A stretch of 64,000 nucleotides of DNA from Caldithrix sp. (GTDB lineage Bacteria; Zhuqueibacterota; Zhuqueibacteria; Thermofontimicrobiales; Sulfurfontimicrobiaceae), in contig DYKB01000032.1 of the NCBI GenBank assembly GCA_020722815.1, positions 1-64,000 on the forward strand, written 5' to 3'. The position numbers were made by a program, and so were the translations under genes. The notes beneath the pieces were generated by a model, which saw only the letters and a list, made by a program, of their open reading frames with translations, searched no databases and was not told the DNA's origin. How positions within the stretch are numbered: the first letter of the stretch is position 1; every line of letters starts with the position of its first letter. Below are positions 54,264 through 63,661 of the stretch, one piece after another.

Positions 54264-55625
54264 ATGCCAGCGATGACAATTCATGAAAACTGTTTTGAAA
54301 AAATAAAATCAAACCTTGATAATGAAAAGGTAATCGTAATTCAAGGTCAACGTTCTGTTGGGAAACATGCTTTTTTAAAGAGAATTATTCATTTCCTGAA
54401 AGAAGAGAAGAATGTTTCGGCTAATCATATTTTCTATTATGGTTTAGATGATATTCTGATTCGACTTGCGTTTAAAGATCAATTTGACACTTTTAAAACC
54501 GAATTGGAATTAAAAGCTGGTCAATCACTGGAAAATTTGGAACAACCAATTTATCTTTTTTTTGAGCAGATTCAGAATACTTTAGAACTTGTTGAGTTAA
54601 TTTCAATAATTCGCCAGATCAGCCCAACGAAGATAAAATTAATAATGACCAGTTCTATTGACTTGACTGCAGAAAAATTATTTCAAAAATTCCTGCTGCC
54701 CCAGGCTGAAATATTTCAGGTGAACCCGCTCACCGTTCAGGAATTAATTTCCGGGGAAATTGCCCCCTTAAATGGTGAATCAATCCTGAAGGCGGTTGTT
54801 GAAGGAAAATTTGATGCTGACTATTTTCAGCATCTGCAGTGGATAGTTGAGCCATATAAAAACGCCATTACCCATTTTCTGGAGGAATATCTCCTTTATG
54901 GGAGTTTACCTTCGGTTTATAAATATAAAGAAAGCGAAAAAGAACAGCGTTGGCATGTGATCCGTCATTTTTTACGACGTTATTTCGAGCATGATCTGGG
55001 AATTGTTTATCAGATCAATGAATTAAAAAAATTTAATCGTGTGCTCGAAATCATGGTTGATAATAATGGACAAATTGTCAATTTACTAAAACTTTGCGAT
55101 TATTATCATTTTAATCGAAATACAATCAGAAAATACACCGGCATTTTGAGTGAAACGTTTCTGATTGATTTTATTTATCCCTATTTGAAAGAAAAGATCG
55201 CAAAACCGATTATGCGCACCCCAAAGCTCTATTTTCTGGATCCAGGGCTGGTGAATTATATGACGCACTGTTTTGATTTCAAGACACTGGAAAAAACCCG
55301 GATTAACACAATATTGGAAACAGCGCTATATTTAAACTTGAAAAATACCATTCATCATCTGGGGTGTCCCTGTAAAATTTATTTTTTACGCGACTATCAG
55401 GAACATGAACTGGATTTCCTGATTTCGATAGGGGATAAATTGACGCCGGTGGGGATAGTGTATACGCCTGAACAACGGAAACTAAAAGTTAAAACCTTTC
55501 GGTATTATTTGCGTTATTGTCAGCAAATCTCGAATGGCGTTATTTTTGGTAATTTTGATAAAAGTGAAATTATGGATATGCGGAACTCGAAATTATTTCT
55601 TTTTCCATTATGGATGTTGTGGTAG
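54264..55625 (+). CDS. AAA_14/DUF4143-type protein with degenerate ATPase and nuclease motifs
   Basis: 453 aa. The overall layout is that of the AAA_14 + DUF4143 family (ATPase, winged helix, C-terminal restriction-nuclease-like domain). The P-loop reads GQRSVGKHAFLK, with His35 in place of the Thr/Ser that binds Mg-ATP. The Walker B reads IYLFFEQIQ, with Glu101-Gln102 in place of Asp-Glu. The C-terminal domain has HELDFLISIG but PVGIVYT in place of the usual PIEVK. The frame is intact and full length, so selection has kept it; it may be a regulatory or structural form. Start could be 54264 or the ATG three codons later. Family function is poorly known. Confidence 0.78.
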   Translation: MPAMTIHENCFEKIKSNLDNEKVIVIQGQRSVGKHAFLKRIIHFLKEEKNVSANHIFYYGLDDILIRLAFKDQFDTFKTELELKAGQSLENLEQPIYLFFEQIQNTLELVELISIIRQISPTKIKLIMTSSIDLTAEKLFQKFLLPQAEIFQVNPLTVQELISGEIAPLNGESILKAVVEGKFDADYFQHLQWIVEPYKNAITHFLEEYLLYGSLPSVYKYKESEKEQRWHVIRHFLRRYFEHDLGIVYQINELKKFNRVLEIMVDNNGQIVNLLKLCDYYHFNRNTIRKYTGILSETFLIDFIYPYLKEKIAKPIMRTPKLYFLDPGLVNYMTHCFDFKTLEKTRINTILETALYLNLKNTIHHLGCPCKIYFLRDYQEHELDFLISIGDKLTPVGIVYTPEQRKLKVKTFRYYLRYCQQISNGVIFGNFDKSEIMDMRNSKLFLFPLWMLW

Positions 55626-55825
55626 GATATAGCCAGACTAAATTGCGATATATGATGCGTAACATTTTAAGGAATAAGGGCTTAACGATAGCCCGGTATT
55701 ATTAAATTAGTTATCGCTTCACGATTTAGGAATTGGCAAATTTTCTTTTTCATCTCCGTTAAATTCAATAAGACTATTTTTGAAGAGAACTTTTTCTCCC
55801 ATTTGATGATAAAGGAGACGTAAAT

Positions 55826-56722
55826 TTGAGTTATAAAATTGTTGTACTTGTCAAGCAAGTACCCGATACAAAACGAATTATCGGCGATGCGATGAAAGAA
55901 GACGGAACCGTCAATCGCGCTGCTTTGCCGGCCATTTTTAATCCGGAAGATTTAAATGCGTTGGAGATGGCACTGGAATTTAAGCAAACTTACGGGGGAA
56001 CTGTAACAGTAATTACCATGGGACCACCCAAAGCCGCCGCAATTCTTCGTGATTCACTTCAACGCGGCGCGGATCGCGTTTTTTTGATTACGGATAGAAA
56101 GTTTGCCGGGGCGGATACTTTGGCAACTTCTTATACCTTGACGAAAGCAATTCAAAAAATTGAACCTGAATTTGATCTGGTGCTCTGTGGGCGACAGGCC
56201 ATTGATGGGGATACGGCTCAGGTCGGGCCGCAAACTGCCGAGAAATTAAGTGTACCGCAGGTTTCCTATGCGGTTCAAATTGAAAAACTGGATGATAAAT
56301 CGTTAACAATAAAACGCTTAATTCAAAATGGAACTGAGTGGATTTTAGCACCCGTACCGCTGTTAGTAACCGTGGTCGATACCGCCAATGAACCACGTCC
56401 ACCACGCGCGAAAAGAATTATGAAATATAAAAATGCGGTTTGTGAACTGGAATTAACTGAATTATTGCCCAAATTTCCGGAATTCAAGGATATTGATGAA
56501 CTCCGTACTTACCTGACCGATCGAGGACTTTATATCCCAATTTTATCGGCTGCTGATTTAAATATTGAAGAAGAACGAATTGGGCTGTCAGGTTCACCGA
56601 CAAAAGTAAAAAAAATTGAGAGTGTAGTGCTTGCTGGTGGTGAATTAAAGCTTTTTGAGAACACCAGCGGTTCACTCCAGAACTTATTACAAGAATTGGT
56701 TGATGATTATATTCTAAGTTAA
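55826..56722 (+). CDS. etfB: Electron transfer flavoprotein beta subunit
   Basis: 298 aa. Starts at TTG 55826, six nt after AAAGGAGACG; no ATG fits. EtfB features: YKIVVLVKQVPDTKRI at the N-terminus, NPEDLNALEMALEFK, VTVITMGPPKA, then FDLVLCGRQAIDGDTAQVGP (AMP-binding signature) and PRPPRAKRIMKYK. It carries AMP and, with EtfA, an FAD that accepts electrons from acyl-CoA dehydrogenases. It is first in the etfB-etfA-acd operon. The C-terminal tail (about residues 255-298) is longer than usual. Confidence 0.93.
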   Translation: MSYKIVVLVKQVPDTKRIIGDAMKEDGTVNRAALPAIFNPEDLNALEMALEFKQTYGGTVTVITMGPPKAAAILRDSLQRGADRVFLITDRKFAGADTLATSYTLTKAIQKIEPEFDLVLCGRQAIDGDTAQVGPQTAEKLSVPQVSYAVQIEKLDDKSLTIKRLIQNGTEWILAPVPLLVTVVDTANEPRPPRAKRIMKYKNAVCELELTELLPKFPEFKDIDELRTYLTDRGLYIPILSAADLNIEEERIGLSGSPTKVKKIESVVLAGGELKLFENTSGSLQNLLQELVDDYILS

Positions 56723-56792
56723 TCGTCTGGTTATCCTTTTAGATAAAATTAAAACACGATAAACGCCTAAAAATTTTGGATTAAAATATAAT

Positions 56793-57821
56793 ATGAAAGA
56801 AAATAAAGACGTCTGGGTATTTATTGAACAGCATGATAATAAAATTCAGGATGTGTCGCTGGAGTTGTTAGGGAAAGCCCGTGAACTCGCTACGGAGTTG
56901 AACAGCGCGGTGGCCGCGCTGTTATTGGGCGATAAATTAACCGAATTATCGAAAACCGTGAGCACTTACGGCGCGGAAAAAATTTATATCGTTGATGATG
57001 CTGAATTGGCACTCTATCGGACACTTCCTTACGCTAAAGCGGCATCGATGGTTATCCAGAAATATACTCCTGAAATTGTTCTTTTTGGGGCAAGCTATGT
57101 TGGGCGGGATTTGGCACCACGTGTCGCTTCGATTTTAAAAACCGGTTTGACGGCAGATTGTACCGATTTACAAATTGGGGATTATCAATACCGCCAAAAG
57201 ACCTACGAAAAGATACTTTACCAGATTCGGCCTGCCTTTGGCGGGAATATTATTGCCACCATTGTGACCCCGGAACATCGTCCACAGATGGCCACTGTCC
57301 GCGATGGCGTGATGAAAATGCCGCTGCCGCAGAATAGTAACCATGCCGCCATTTTTAATGAAAAGGTTAGTTTTTCCAAAACCGATCTGGCCCTTGAAAT
57401 TTTAAAACAAGAAATCGAAAAGAAAAAGGTTGATTTGAAGAAAGCGCAGATCATTGTGGCCGGCGGCTATGGTGTGGGAAATCCGGCTAATTTCAAGCTT
57501 ATCGAAGACCTGGCCGATGCATTGGGGGGACAGGTGGCGGCCTCCCGCGCTGCGGTGGATGCCGGTTTTATTGAAAAAGATTTTCAGGTGGGGCAGACCG
57601 GTACAACGGTTCGTCCACGATTATATGTCGCCGTGGGTATTTCGGGTGCGGTTCAACATACGGCCGGGATGCAGGAATCTTCAAAAATAATTGCTATCAA
57701 TAGTGATCCGGCTGCGCCGATTTTTAAAATTGCCCATTATGGAATCGTCGGCGATTTGAATGAAATCGTCCCGAAAATGATTGATTTGTTTAAGCAGGGT
57801 GGTTCAACGACTAAATTATAA
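56793..57821 (+). CDS. etfA: Electron transfer flavoprotein alpha subunit
   Basis: 342 aa. N-terminal domain shows the EtfA pattern (VWVFIEQHDNKIQDVSLEL, then PEIVLFGASYVGRDLAPRVA, then TGLTADCTDLQI). The C-terminal FAD domain has IIVAGGYGVGNPANFKLIED, the loop VAASRAAVDAGFIEKDFQVG-type stretch with QTGTTVRPRLYVAVGISGAV, QHTAGMQ and IAINSDPAAPIFKIAHYGIV. It forms a heterodimer with EtfB, 70 bp upstream, and passes electrons from acyl-CoA dehydrogenase to the quinone pool. The acd gene follows 51 bp later. Confidence 0.94.
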   Translation: MKENKDVWVFIEQHDNKIQDVSLELLGKARELATELNSAVAALLLGDKLTELSKTVSTYGAEKIYIVDDAELALYRTLPYAKAASMVIQKYTPEIVLFGASYVGRDLAPRVASILKTGLTADCTDLQIGDYQYRQKTYEKILYQIRPAFGGNIIATIVTPEHRPQMATVRDGVMKMPLPQNSNHAAIFNEKVSFSKTDLALEILKQEIEKKKVDLKKAQIIVAGGYGVGNPANFKLIEDLADALGGQVAASRAAVDAGFIEKDFQVGQTGTTVRPRLYVAVGISGAVQHTAGMQESSKIIAINSDPAAPIFKIAHYGIVGDLNEIVPKMIDLFKQGGSTTKL

Positions 57822-57872
57822 ATATCAAATTATTTTAACCTGAATAATTTGAAATATTAAGAAGGCAAAATC

Positions 57873-59591
57873 ATGGCAAATTTTTATTTAGATAATTCTG
57901 ATATTCAATTTTTAATGAAATATATGGACCTTGATGAGGTCACTCGATTAGTCGAAAATAATTTTGCTGAAAAAGATATTTTTGACGATGCCCCCCGAAA
58001 CGTTGCCGAAGCAAAAGAAAACTATCATCTGGTTTTAACGGCGTTGGGAGAAATTTGTGCTGAACAGATTGCCCCGCTGGCGGCGGCCGCGGATGCGCAG
58101 GGCGCCCGCTATGAAGCCGGTCAGGTTTATTACGCTGATGCCACGCAAAAGGCTCTCAAACTACTGACTCAGGCCGAACTAATGGGTTTTACCTTGCCAC
58201 GGAAATATAATGGTTTAAATTTTCCCGTAACCATTTATTCAATCGCGATTGAAATGGTTTCGCAGGCCGAGGCGGGTCTTCAGAACATTTTCGGTTTACA
58301 GGAAATTGCGGCAACCATCAATGAATTCGCCGATGAAGAATTAAAAGCGAAATATTTACCTCAATTTAGCTCCGGAAAAGTAACCGGCGCCATGGTGCTG
58401 ACAGAGCCAGAGGCTGGTTCGGATTTACAAGCCGTGCAATTAAAAGCATCGTTTGATGAAGCCGCAAATTGTTGGCGATTGAATGGAAACAAGCGATTTA
58501 TTACCAATGGAAATGCCGATGTCGCCCTGATTTTAGCGCGCTCAGAGCCGGGGACAACGGATGGCCGCGGTCTTTCCATGTACCTGTACGAACGGGATGA
58601 ATCGGTTGTTATTCGCCGCATTGAAAATAAACTTGGCATTCACACTTCGCCAACCTGTGAACTGCAATTCAATAATACCCCTGCCGACCTCGTGGGAAAA
58701 CGACGAATGGGCCTGATTCGGTATGTTATGGCATTAATGAATGGTGCACGGCTTGGTATTGCCTGCCAGGCACTGGGAATTGCGCAGGCAGCCTATAACG
58801 AAGCTTTAAGCTATGCGCAGGCGCGTGAGCAATTTAAGCAAAAAATTCTTGACATGCCACCAGTTTATGATATGTTAGCCCGGATGAAGACCAAAATAGA
58901 AGCTGCTCGCGTCATCACTTATGAAACATCCATCATTGTCGATATTAAGAAAAAACTGGATGAGATAATTGAGCATGGTGCCAACGTTGATAAAGAAATT
59001 CGGCAGCGAGCGAAAGAGATGACTGCACTCGCCGCCGTTTTAACCCCAATGTCAAAACTTTATGCCACTGAAATTGCCAATGAAGTGACCTATGAAGCAA
59101 TTCAAATCCACGGCGGGACAGGCTATATGCGGGAATTCAATGTGGAAAGACACTATCGCGATGCCCGAATCACCAATATTTACGAAGGTACCACGCAGCT
59201 TCAAGTCGTGGCCGCTATTGGTGGCGTTTTAACGCAAATCCTTGATACAGAATATGCGCGTTTGTTCAAAATGATTGAAAACTCAGCGCAAAAAGTACAT
59301 TTGGATGATTTAAAAGCCTGTCATCAGCGGCTGAATGATGCCATTTCTTTTCTAAAAACAAAGAACAATCGGGATTACACCTCGTTTTATGCCCGAAATC
59401 TGGTAGAAATGGCCACTGATTTATACATCACAGCGCAATTGTTAAGATATGCGCCATATAGTGAGCATAAAAAACTCATTGCAACGAAATTCCTGAAAGA
59501 CACCATCCTGCGTTCCGTGTATCATTTTCAAGCAGTGACCAGTGAAAATGAAATCGTCATCCAAAATTATCAGAAGATGATAATGGAATAA
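57873..59591 (+). CDS. Acyl-CoA dehydrogenase (long form)
   Basis: 572 aa, AAGG before the ATG. Acyl-CoA dehydrogenase core: VTGAMVLTEPEAGSDLQAVQ (FAD/substrate signature), NGNKRFITNG, IENKLGIHTSPTCELQFNNT, ACQALGIAQAAYNEALSYAQ, then IHGGTGYMREFNVERHYRDA and ITNIYEGTTQLQ with the catalytic Glu in YEGT. The N-terminus carries about 60 extra residues and the C-terminus about 120 residues beyond the standard 380-residue enzyme, as in the long ACAD forms of other environmental bacteria. It oxidises a fatty acyl-CoA and hands electrons to EtfAB. The chain length preferred cannot be read. Confidence 0.92.
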   Translation: MANFYLDNSDIQFLMKYMDLDEVTRLVENNFAEKDIFDDAPRNVAEAKENYHLVLTALGEICAEQIAPLAAAADAQGARYEAGQVYYADATQKALKLLTQAELMGFTLPRKYNGLNFPVTIYSIAIEMVSQAEAGLQNIFGLQEIAATINEFADEELKAKYLPQFSSGKVTGAMVLTEPEAGSDLQAVQLKASFDEAANCWRLNGNKRFITNGNADVALILARSEPGTTDGRGLSMYLYERDESVVIRRIENKLGIHTSPTCELQFNNTPADLVGKRRMGLIRYVMALMNGARLGIACQALGIAQAAYNEALSYAQAREQFKQKILDMPPVYDMLARMKTKIEAARVITYETSIIVDIKKKLDEIIEHGANVDKEIRQRAKEMTALAAVLTPMSKLYATEIANEVTYEAIQIHGGTGYMREFNVERHYRDARITNIYEGTTQLQVVAAIGGVLTQILDTEYARLFKMIENSAQKVHLDDLKACHQRLNDAISFLKTKNNRDYTSFYARNLVEMATDLYITAQLLRYAPYSEHKKLIATKFLKDTILRSVYHFQAVTSENEIVIQNYQKMIME

Positions 59592-60528
59592 TAGAATTTA
59601 TTCATTGGATCTGATAAACGGTATTAATTCGGGGAGGCCGGCATGGTCGCTAGATTAAGATTTTAGCTCATTATCATATCGATCATCAATCCACGCAAAA
59701 GCCAATTTCCATCGACTTAACTAAACTGTGAATTATCCCTTTAAAAGTGAAACAATGTGTCATTTTATGACATGAATTTCATCCTTTTTACGATATATTT
59801 TAACTAATTGATTTTATTAGACTAAAATTACTTCTGCCACGATTACCGCTTTTATCATTCGTCAGTCTGTTAATTTTTTAAAAGATAAAAATATTTAAAA
59901 ATATCGATTAATGCGCTATTAAGTAAAAAATATTAGTCAAATTTTGCTTGCTAATATTTCTAAATGACATTTTTTATATAATTTTGATTAGGTACGCTTT
60001 TTGCAATCTGAAAAATAATATAAAATCTATGCCTGGATTTTGTATAAATTCTGATTAAGTGAAATGACAATTGAATTTTCTTTGGTTGTGGTGGATTTGG
60101 GTACAACGCTCATTTCTGGTCGATTTATAGATTAAAAGATATTCTTCGGACCGTTACAAATTGGATTGTTTTCTCTCATCATTTAATAATTTTTAATCTA
60201 AAAAATTTTCCCAATTAAAAATTATTATGAAGCGCTATTTGTTTTTTTATGGCATATAATGAATTTATTTACTTTTTTTTGCTGTTTGAATTGATTTTAA
60301 CAGGATTTATGCCAACTCCTGAATACCCGACATTTGTGTTATTTAATTCGTTTACTTTAAAAGGTATAAAATTGTCATGCTGAGCGAAGAGAAGAATCTC
60401 TTCACTTGTTGAAAAATATCGATTATTCACGCTATTCAGAATGACTGGACCAACTTTTAGAGGGGACGCTTTATCATTTTCAATTTACCTATAAGCATAA
60501 CCGTCTTGAATCACAAGAGAGGAGTTTC
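59592..60528. other. AT-rich gap upstream of the Roadblock cluster
   Basis: Over 900 bp, about 70% AT by eye. Contains the TCATTCTG palindrome at 60373-60446. No gene, RNA or terminator was recognised. The promoter of the Roadblock cluster is expected in 60450-60520. Confidence 0.5.
60373..60446. repeat. TCATTCTGAGCG-family palindrome, copy 4
   Basis: TGTCATGCTGAGCGAAGAGA on the left pairs with GCTATTCAGAATGAC at 60431-60445. It lies 83 bp ahead of the Roadblock cluster. Confidence 0.6.
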
Positions 60529-61623
60529 GTGAATTTAACAAATCAAAATTTCCGACTCTATTCCTGGCTTTTTGCTGCGATTTGGTCGCGACAGCCGATT
60601 ATTATTCATTCCCATTCGACACCGGAGGCGGCCCTTCAAATTCTCGAAGACATTATGCCTTTTATTCCGAAGTATCGACAATTACTAATCCATGGCGATT
60701 TGCCAAGGCGGCTAATATTTGAGTCCTATCGGCCAAAATACATCCAAAATATCAGTTTTGATCTTCTTTGTGAGTCAATTCTGGCTTCGTTTGAGGAAGA
60801 AAAAAATTTGAAATCCCGGCCGATGACTTATCTTGGTTATAATGTTCCTGAACAGGTTTTCCAGGGGGTTTTACAGTCATTGGATCGTGGGTGGATCGTG
60901 ACAACCAGCTTATCGATTGACAAAATTGAGAAAATATTTCTAAACGATTCACCGGAATCATTGCGATACAGTGATGAAATCTCGGTAACCTTTTTAAAAG
61001 GTCGTCCGAAACGAATGCCCATTGAAATGCAAATTTTAAAAATTTTTAATTCCCGCTCGACTTTAACCGCAAATTATCATATTCAGAAAAAAGAAACCGA
61101 GATTCGTTATGCGGCTGAGACCCTGGTTCAGGAGATAGAACAGGGGAAAACTTTTCAGCAAGCCGAAATTCAGGAACTCTTTGATCTGGATTATCAAAAT
61201 TTCATGAAATGCCTGGAAATTATTGAGGCGGAATTTTATTTAAAAATCGATCGTTATATTAATTTGACTTCCAACAGAATTAAACATATTTTACAGAAAT
61301 TATGTACGCTCAATGGCGTGCTTTATGTCTGTTCGCTTGCTGGCGGGGAATTAACTGGATTACTCAAAACACAGGATCGAATTGTTTTTCCATTAAACTT
61401 TTTTCATCGTTATTTCCCATTCGTTCGAAAAATGGTAAGTGAGTTAGAAATTGGGATACCGGATCAGATCTCCATTGAACTTTCACATCAACTGCGTTTG
61501 GTTATTTTAAATAGCTCACCATTGAATGAAGATAAAGTCGCTTTTGGTTTTTTTATATCCGCCGAAACAGCAATTGCGCCTTTTATAAGAGAAGCTTTAC
61601 AACTTATAAAAAATTCAAATTAA
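60529..61623 (+). CDS. Large protein of the Roadblock cluster: N-terminal alpha/beta domain, winged-helix-like middle, Roadblock-like C-terminus
   Basis: 364 aa, GTG start 6 nt after AGAGGAG. Not assignable to a named family. Three parts can be seen. Residues about 1-155 look alpha/beta with strands PIIIHSHS and YRQLLIHGD; no P-loop is present. Residues about 160-245 are helical with a short beta hairpin (PIEMQILKIFNSRSTLTANY, EIQELFDLDYQNFMKCLEII, EFYLKIDRYI), which suggests a winged helix. Residues about 255-362 (ILQKLCTLNGVLYVCSLAGG ... ISIELSHQLRLVILNSS ... ETAIAPFIREALQLI) have the strand-helix pattern of a Roadblock/LC7 domain. It is the first gene of the cluster, 47 bp ahead of the first stand-alone Roadblock gene. 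Probably its scaffold or effector (inference). Confidence 0.55.
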   Translation: MNLTNQNFRLYSWLFAAIWSRQPIIIHSHSTPEAALQILEDIMPFIPKYRQLLIHGDLPRRLIFESYRPKYIQNISFDLLCESILASFEEEKNLKSRPMTYLGYNVPEQVFQGVLQSLDRGWIVTTSLSIDKIEKIFLNDSPESLRYSDEISVTFLKGRPKRMPIEMQILKIFNSRSTLTANYHIQKKETEIRYAAETLVQEIEQGKTFQQAEIQELFDLDYQNFMKCLEIIEAEFYLKIDRYINLTSNRIKHILQKLCTLNGVLYVCSLAGGELTGLLKTQDRIVFPLNFFHRYFPFVRKMVSELEIGIPDQISIELSHQLRLVILNSSPLNEDKVAFGFFISAETAIAPFIREALQLIKNSN

Positions 61624-61670
61624 CAAAAAGAGGAAATTAAAAAAAGTCTATTTCAAAAAAGGAGCAAAAT

Positions 61671-62042
61671 ATGGGAGAGGTTAATTATGCCTTCGAATCG
61701 TTTTTGAATACGTTGACACAAGTTCCTGAAGTCGCCGGTGGCGTTGTTTTTGATGAAAAGAAAGGGATTATCTGTCATAACCTGAGTCAACGCAACGATG
61801 CAGAAAAATATGCCCAATTTATTCAGGATTCTATTTTATTTATGCATGAACTTTCAAAAGAAAGTCGTGTCGGGCGTTTTAGATCAATGCATGTAAAGGG
61901 AAATTTTGGAAATATCTATCTTATCAATTTCTTGAGCAAAAATCTCTATGCAGCTGTCATTGGGAATGAAGCCATGAATATTGGATTTATTCGGGCGATC
62001 TATGAAGAAGTATTTTATAATCTGGAAAAAGCTGCAGCCTGA
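61671..62042 (+). CDS. Roadblock/LC7-like protein, cluster copy 1 (divergent)
   Basis: 123 aa, AAGGAG before the ATG. It shows the helix-strand-strand-helix-strand pattern of Roadblock/LC7: helix NYAFESFLNTLTQVPEVAGG, strand GVVFDEKKGIICHN, helix AEKYAQFIQDSILFMHELSK, strands FRSMHVKGNFGNIYLINF and LYAAVIGNEA, then helix MNIGFIRAIYEEVFYNLEKA. Less similar to copies 3 and 4 than those are to each other. In MglB and related proteins such domains dimerise and bind small GTPases. No GTPase is in the window. Confidence 0.65.
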   Translation: MGEVNYAFESFLNTLTQVPEVAGGVVFDEKKGIICHNLSQRNDAEKYAQFIQDSILFMHELSKESRVGRFRSMHVKGNFGNIYLINFLSKNLYAAVIGNEAMNIGFIRAIYEEVFYNLEKAAA

Positions 62043-62098
62043 ACAAATATGAAGATTAGAATAACCTAACATAATTCGACGAAAAGAGCACACCATTT

Positions 62099-62476
62099 AT
62101 GGAAAAACTGAATAATATTCTCCTTGAGATTACTGCCAAAATCTCGGGTTTTGTTTCTGTTTATGTTGTCAGTGGAGAAGGTTTGACCCTGGCCCGATAC
62201 ACGCGTGAAAAATTCAATGAAGAATATCTGGATGCACAGATGACAATGGTCATGAAATTGATCGAAAAGTCATTAAAATTATTGGGGCAAACATCATTTA
62301 AATTTCATTTGATAACAACCCGAAAATATTTCCTTTCCTTCAGCTATGTCAAGGATAGTTCTACCTGGGTTGGTATTGTAACCCGACGTGACACGGGTCT
62401 CATTGGAAATCTTCAGCAGATTATGGAACAGTATCACATTCGTATCTGGAATGCGATAAATCCGCGAAATGCTTAA
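62099..62476 (+). CDS. Roadblock/LC7-like protein, cluster copy 2
   Basis: 125 aa. Pattern: helix EKLNNILLEITAKISGFVSV, strand VYVVSGEGLTLARYT, helix YLDAQMTMVMKLIEKSLKLL, strands FKFHLITTRKYFLSFSYV and WVGIVTRRDT, then helix LIGNLQQIMEQYHIRIWNAI. The family core GF(V)SVYVVSGEGL and YFLS-x-S-x-V are readable. Spacing to copy 1 is 56 bp and to copy 3 is 44 bp, consistent with one operon. Confidence 0.72.
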   Translation: MEKLNNILLEITAKISGFVSVYVVSGEGLTLARYTREKFNEEYLDAQMTMVMKLIEKSLKLLGQTSFKFHLITTRKYFLSFSYVKDSSTWVGIVTRRDTGLIGNLQQIMEQYHIRIWNAINPRNA

Positions 62477-62520
62477 GTGACGATTCGATTTTAGCTGAGT
62501 TAAAAAAGAAAGGTATTTTT

Positions 62521-62898
62521 ATGCACGTTCTAAATGAATTACTCCAGGAGATGGTTCAGAAGATTCCGGGGACCCTGGCCGCCAGTATTGTTGGATCAGA
62601 TGGACTTTTTATTGCCAGTTGTCTGGTCGATCCAAATTTTAACTTGGAAGTCGCGGCGGCTCAGCTTTCTCTTATCATGCGATTGGTATTGAAAACGACT
62701 GATTTTTTTCAGGACGAAATTGAAGATGATCTGATTACATCTGAAGGTATTCATTTATTAACTTTTAATCTGCAAAATAGCGGTCAGTATTTTCTGGGCA
62801 TTGCTGTTGATAATGAGCATTCCAGATTAGGGTATGTTCGACTCATCGTTAGAGATTATCTCGCTGTCATTGGCGATGCACTGCCGCGACATTATTGA
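62521..62898 (+). CDS. Roadblock/LC7 protein, cluster copy 3
   Basis: 125 aa, AAAGGT ahead of the ATG. A clear family member: LNELLQEMVQKIPGTLAASI, VGSDGLFIAS, EVAAAQLSLIMRLVLKTTDF, LITSEGIHLLTFNL, QYFLGIAVDNEHSRLGYVRL and a final helix IVRDYLAVIGDAL. Close to copy 4 throughout (LNELVAAIPGTIAAGVVGLD and LITTQNLYILTFFL there), so the two come from a tandem duplication. Confidence 0.85.
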   Translation: MHVLNELLQEMVQKIPGTLAASIVGSDGLFIASCLVDPNFNLEVAAAQLSLIMRLVLKTTDFFQDEIEDDLITSEGIHLLTFNLQNSGQYFLGIAVDNEHSRLGYVRLIVRDYLAVIGDALPRHY

Positions 62899-63241
62899 AA
62901 ATGTTATGCATTACTTTTGGGAATATTATTGGTTCAGACGGTTGGACAAGTTGTTCCTGAAATGAGAAATAAAAAAGCTGTTTTGACTTTGTTAAGGAAT
63001 ATGCCTTTTATTCAGGAGCATTTCATGCGAATCAGAACGTCGCAACCTTAAAATTTCTGAATGAATACGCCTGATTTGTTGATTTCATTTATCGCGCATA
63101 ACGTATGACGACTGATTCCATTTCATTTTTCTGATTTTTATAAAACCGAATTATTCAAAAAGCATTCTATTGCAGAGAATATTTTGTCCTCAAACAAAAA
63201 AATTTGCTCTTAGCGCTGACTCGAAATGAAAGGATTTGATG
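62899..63241. other. Gap inside the Roadblock cluster
   Basis: 340 bp of AT-rich sequence without a frame of note. The larger spacing before copy 4 may hold a second promoter; none was pinned down. Confidence 0.45.
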
Positions 63242-63655
63242 ATGGGGTCATTAAGTGCAGTTCTGAATGAACTGGTGGCTGCAATTCCCGGCACCATTGC
63301 TGCGGGTGTTGTTGGTTTGGATGGATTGGGATTGGCACATGTTATTAAAAAGCCAGATGTTGATATGGAGATTGCCAATGCCCAATTTGCACTGATTTTA
63401 AAATTGGTTCAAAGATCCATTGATCAATTGACGATTGATAAAATTGAAGATAATCTTATTACGACACAAAATTTATATATTTTGACTTTTTTTCTGGGAG
63501 AAGGTTTGCATTTTTTAAATATCATCGCTGATAAAAAGACCGCCAGCCTGGGAAATATAAGGTTGATTGCACATCGATTCGCGGCAAAAATTGACAAAGA
63601 AATTCCAGGACGAAAAGGTCAGATCGGTATGAGCGATTTTAAAAAAAAGAGGTAG
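63242..63655 (+). CDS. Roadblock/LC7 protein, cluster copy 4
   Basis: 137 aa from the ATG at 63242 (AAAGGA 7 nt upstream; an adjacent ATG at 63239 and TTG at 63236 are closer). Family match: LNELVAAIPGTIAAGVVGLD, GLGLAHVI, EIANAQFALILKLVQRSIDQ, LITTQNLYILTFFL, LHFLNIIADKKTASLGNIRL and the final helix AHRFAAKIDKEI. It has a basic tail (GRKGQIGMSDFKKKR) that copy 3 lacks. Closest to copy 3. Confidence 0.85.
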   Translation: MGSLSAVLNELVAAIPGTIAAGVVGLDGLGLAHVIKKPDVDMEIANAQFALILKLVQRSIDQLTIDKIEDNLITTQNLYILTFFLGEGLHFLNIIADKKTASLGNIRLIAHRFAAKIDKEIPGRKGQIGMSDFKKKR

Positions 63656-63661
63656 AGAATT

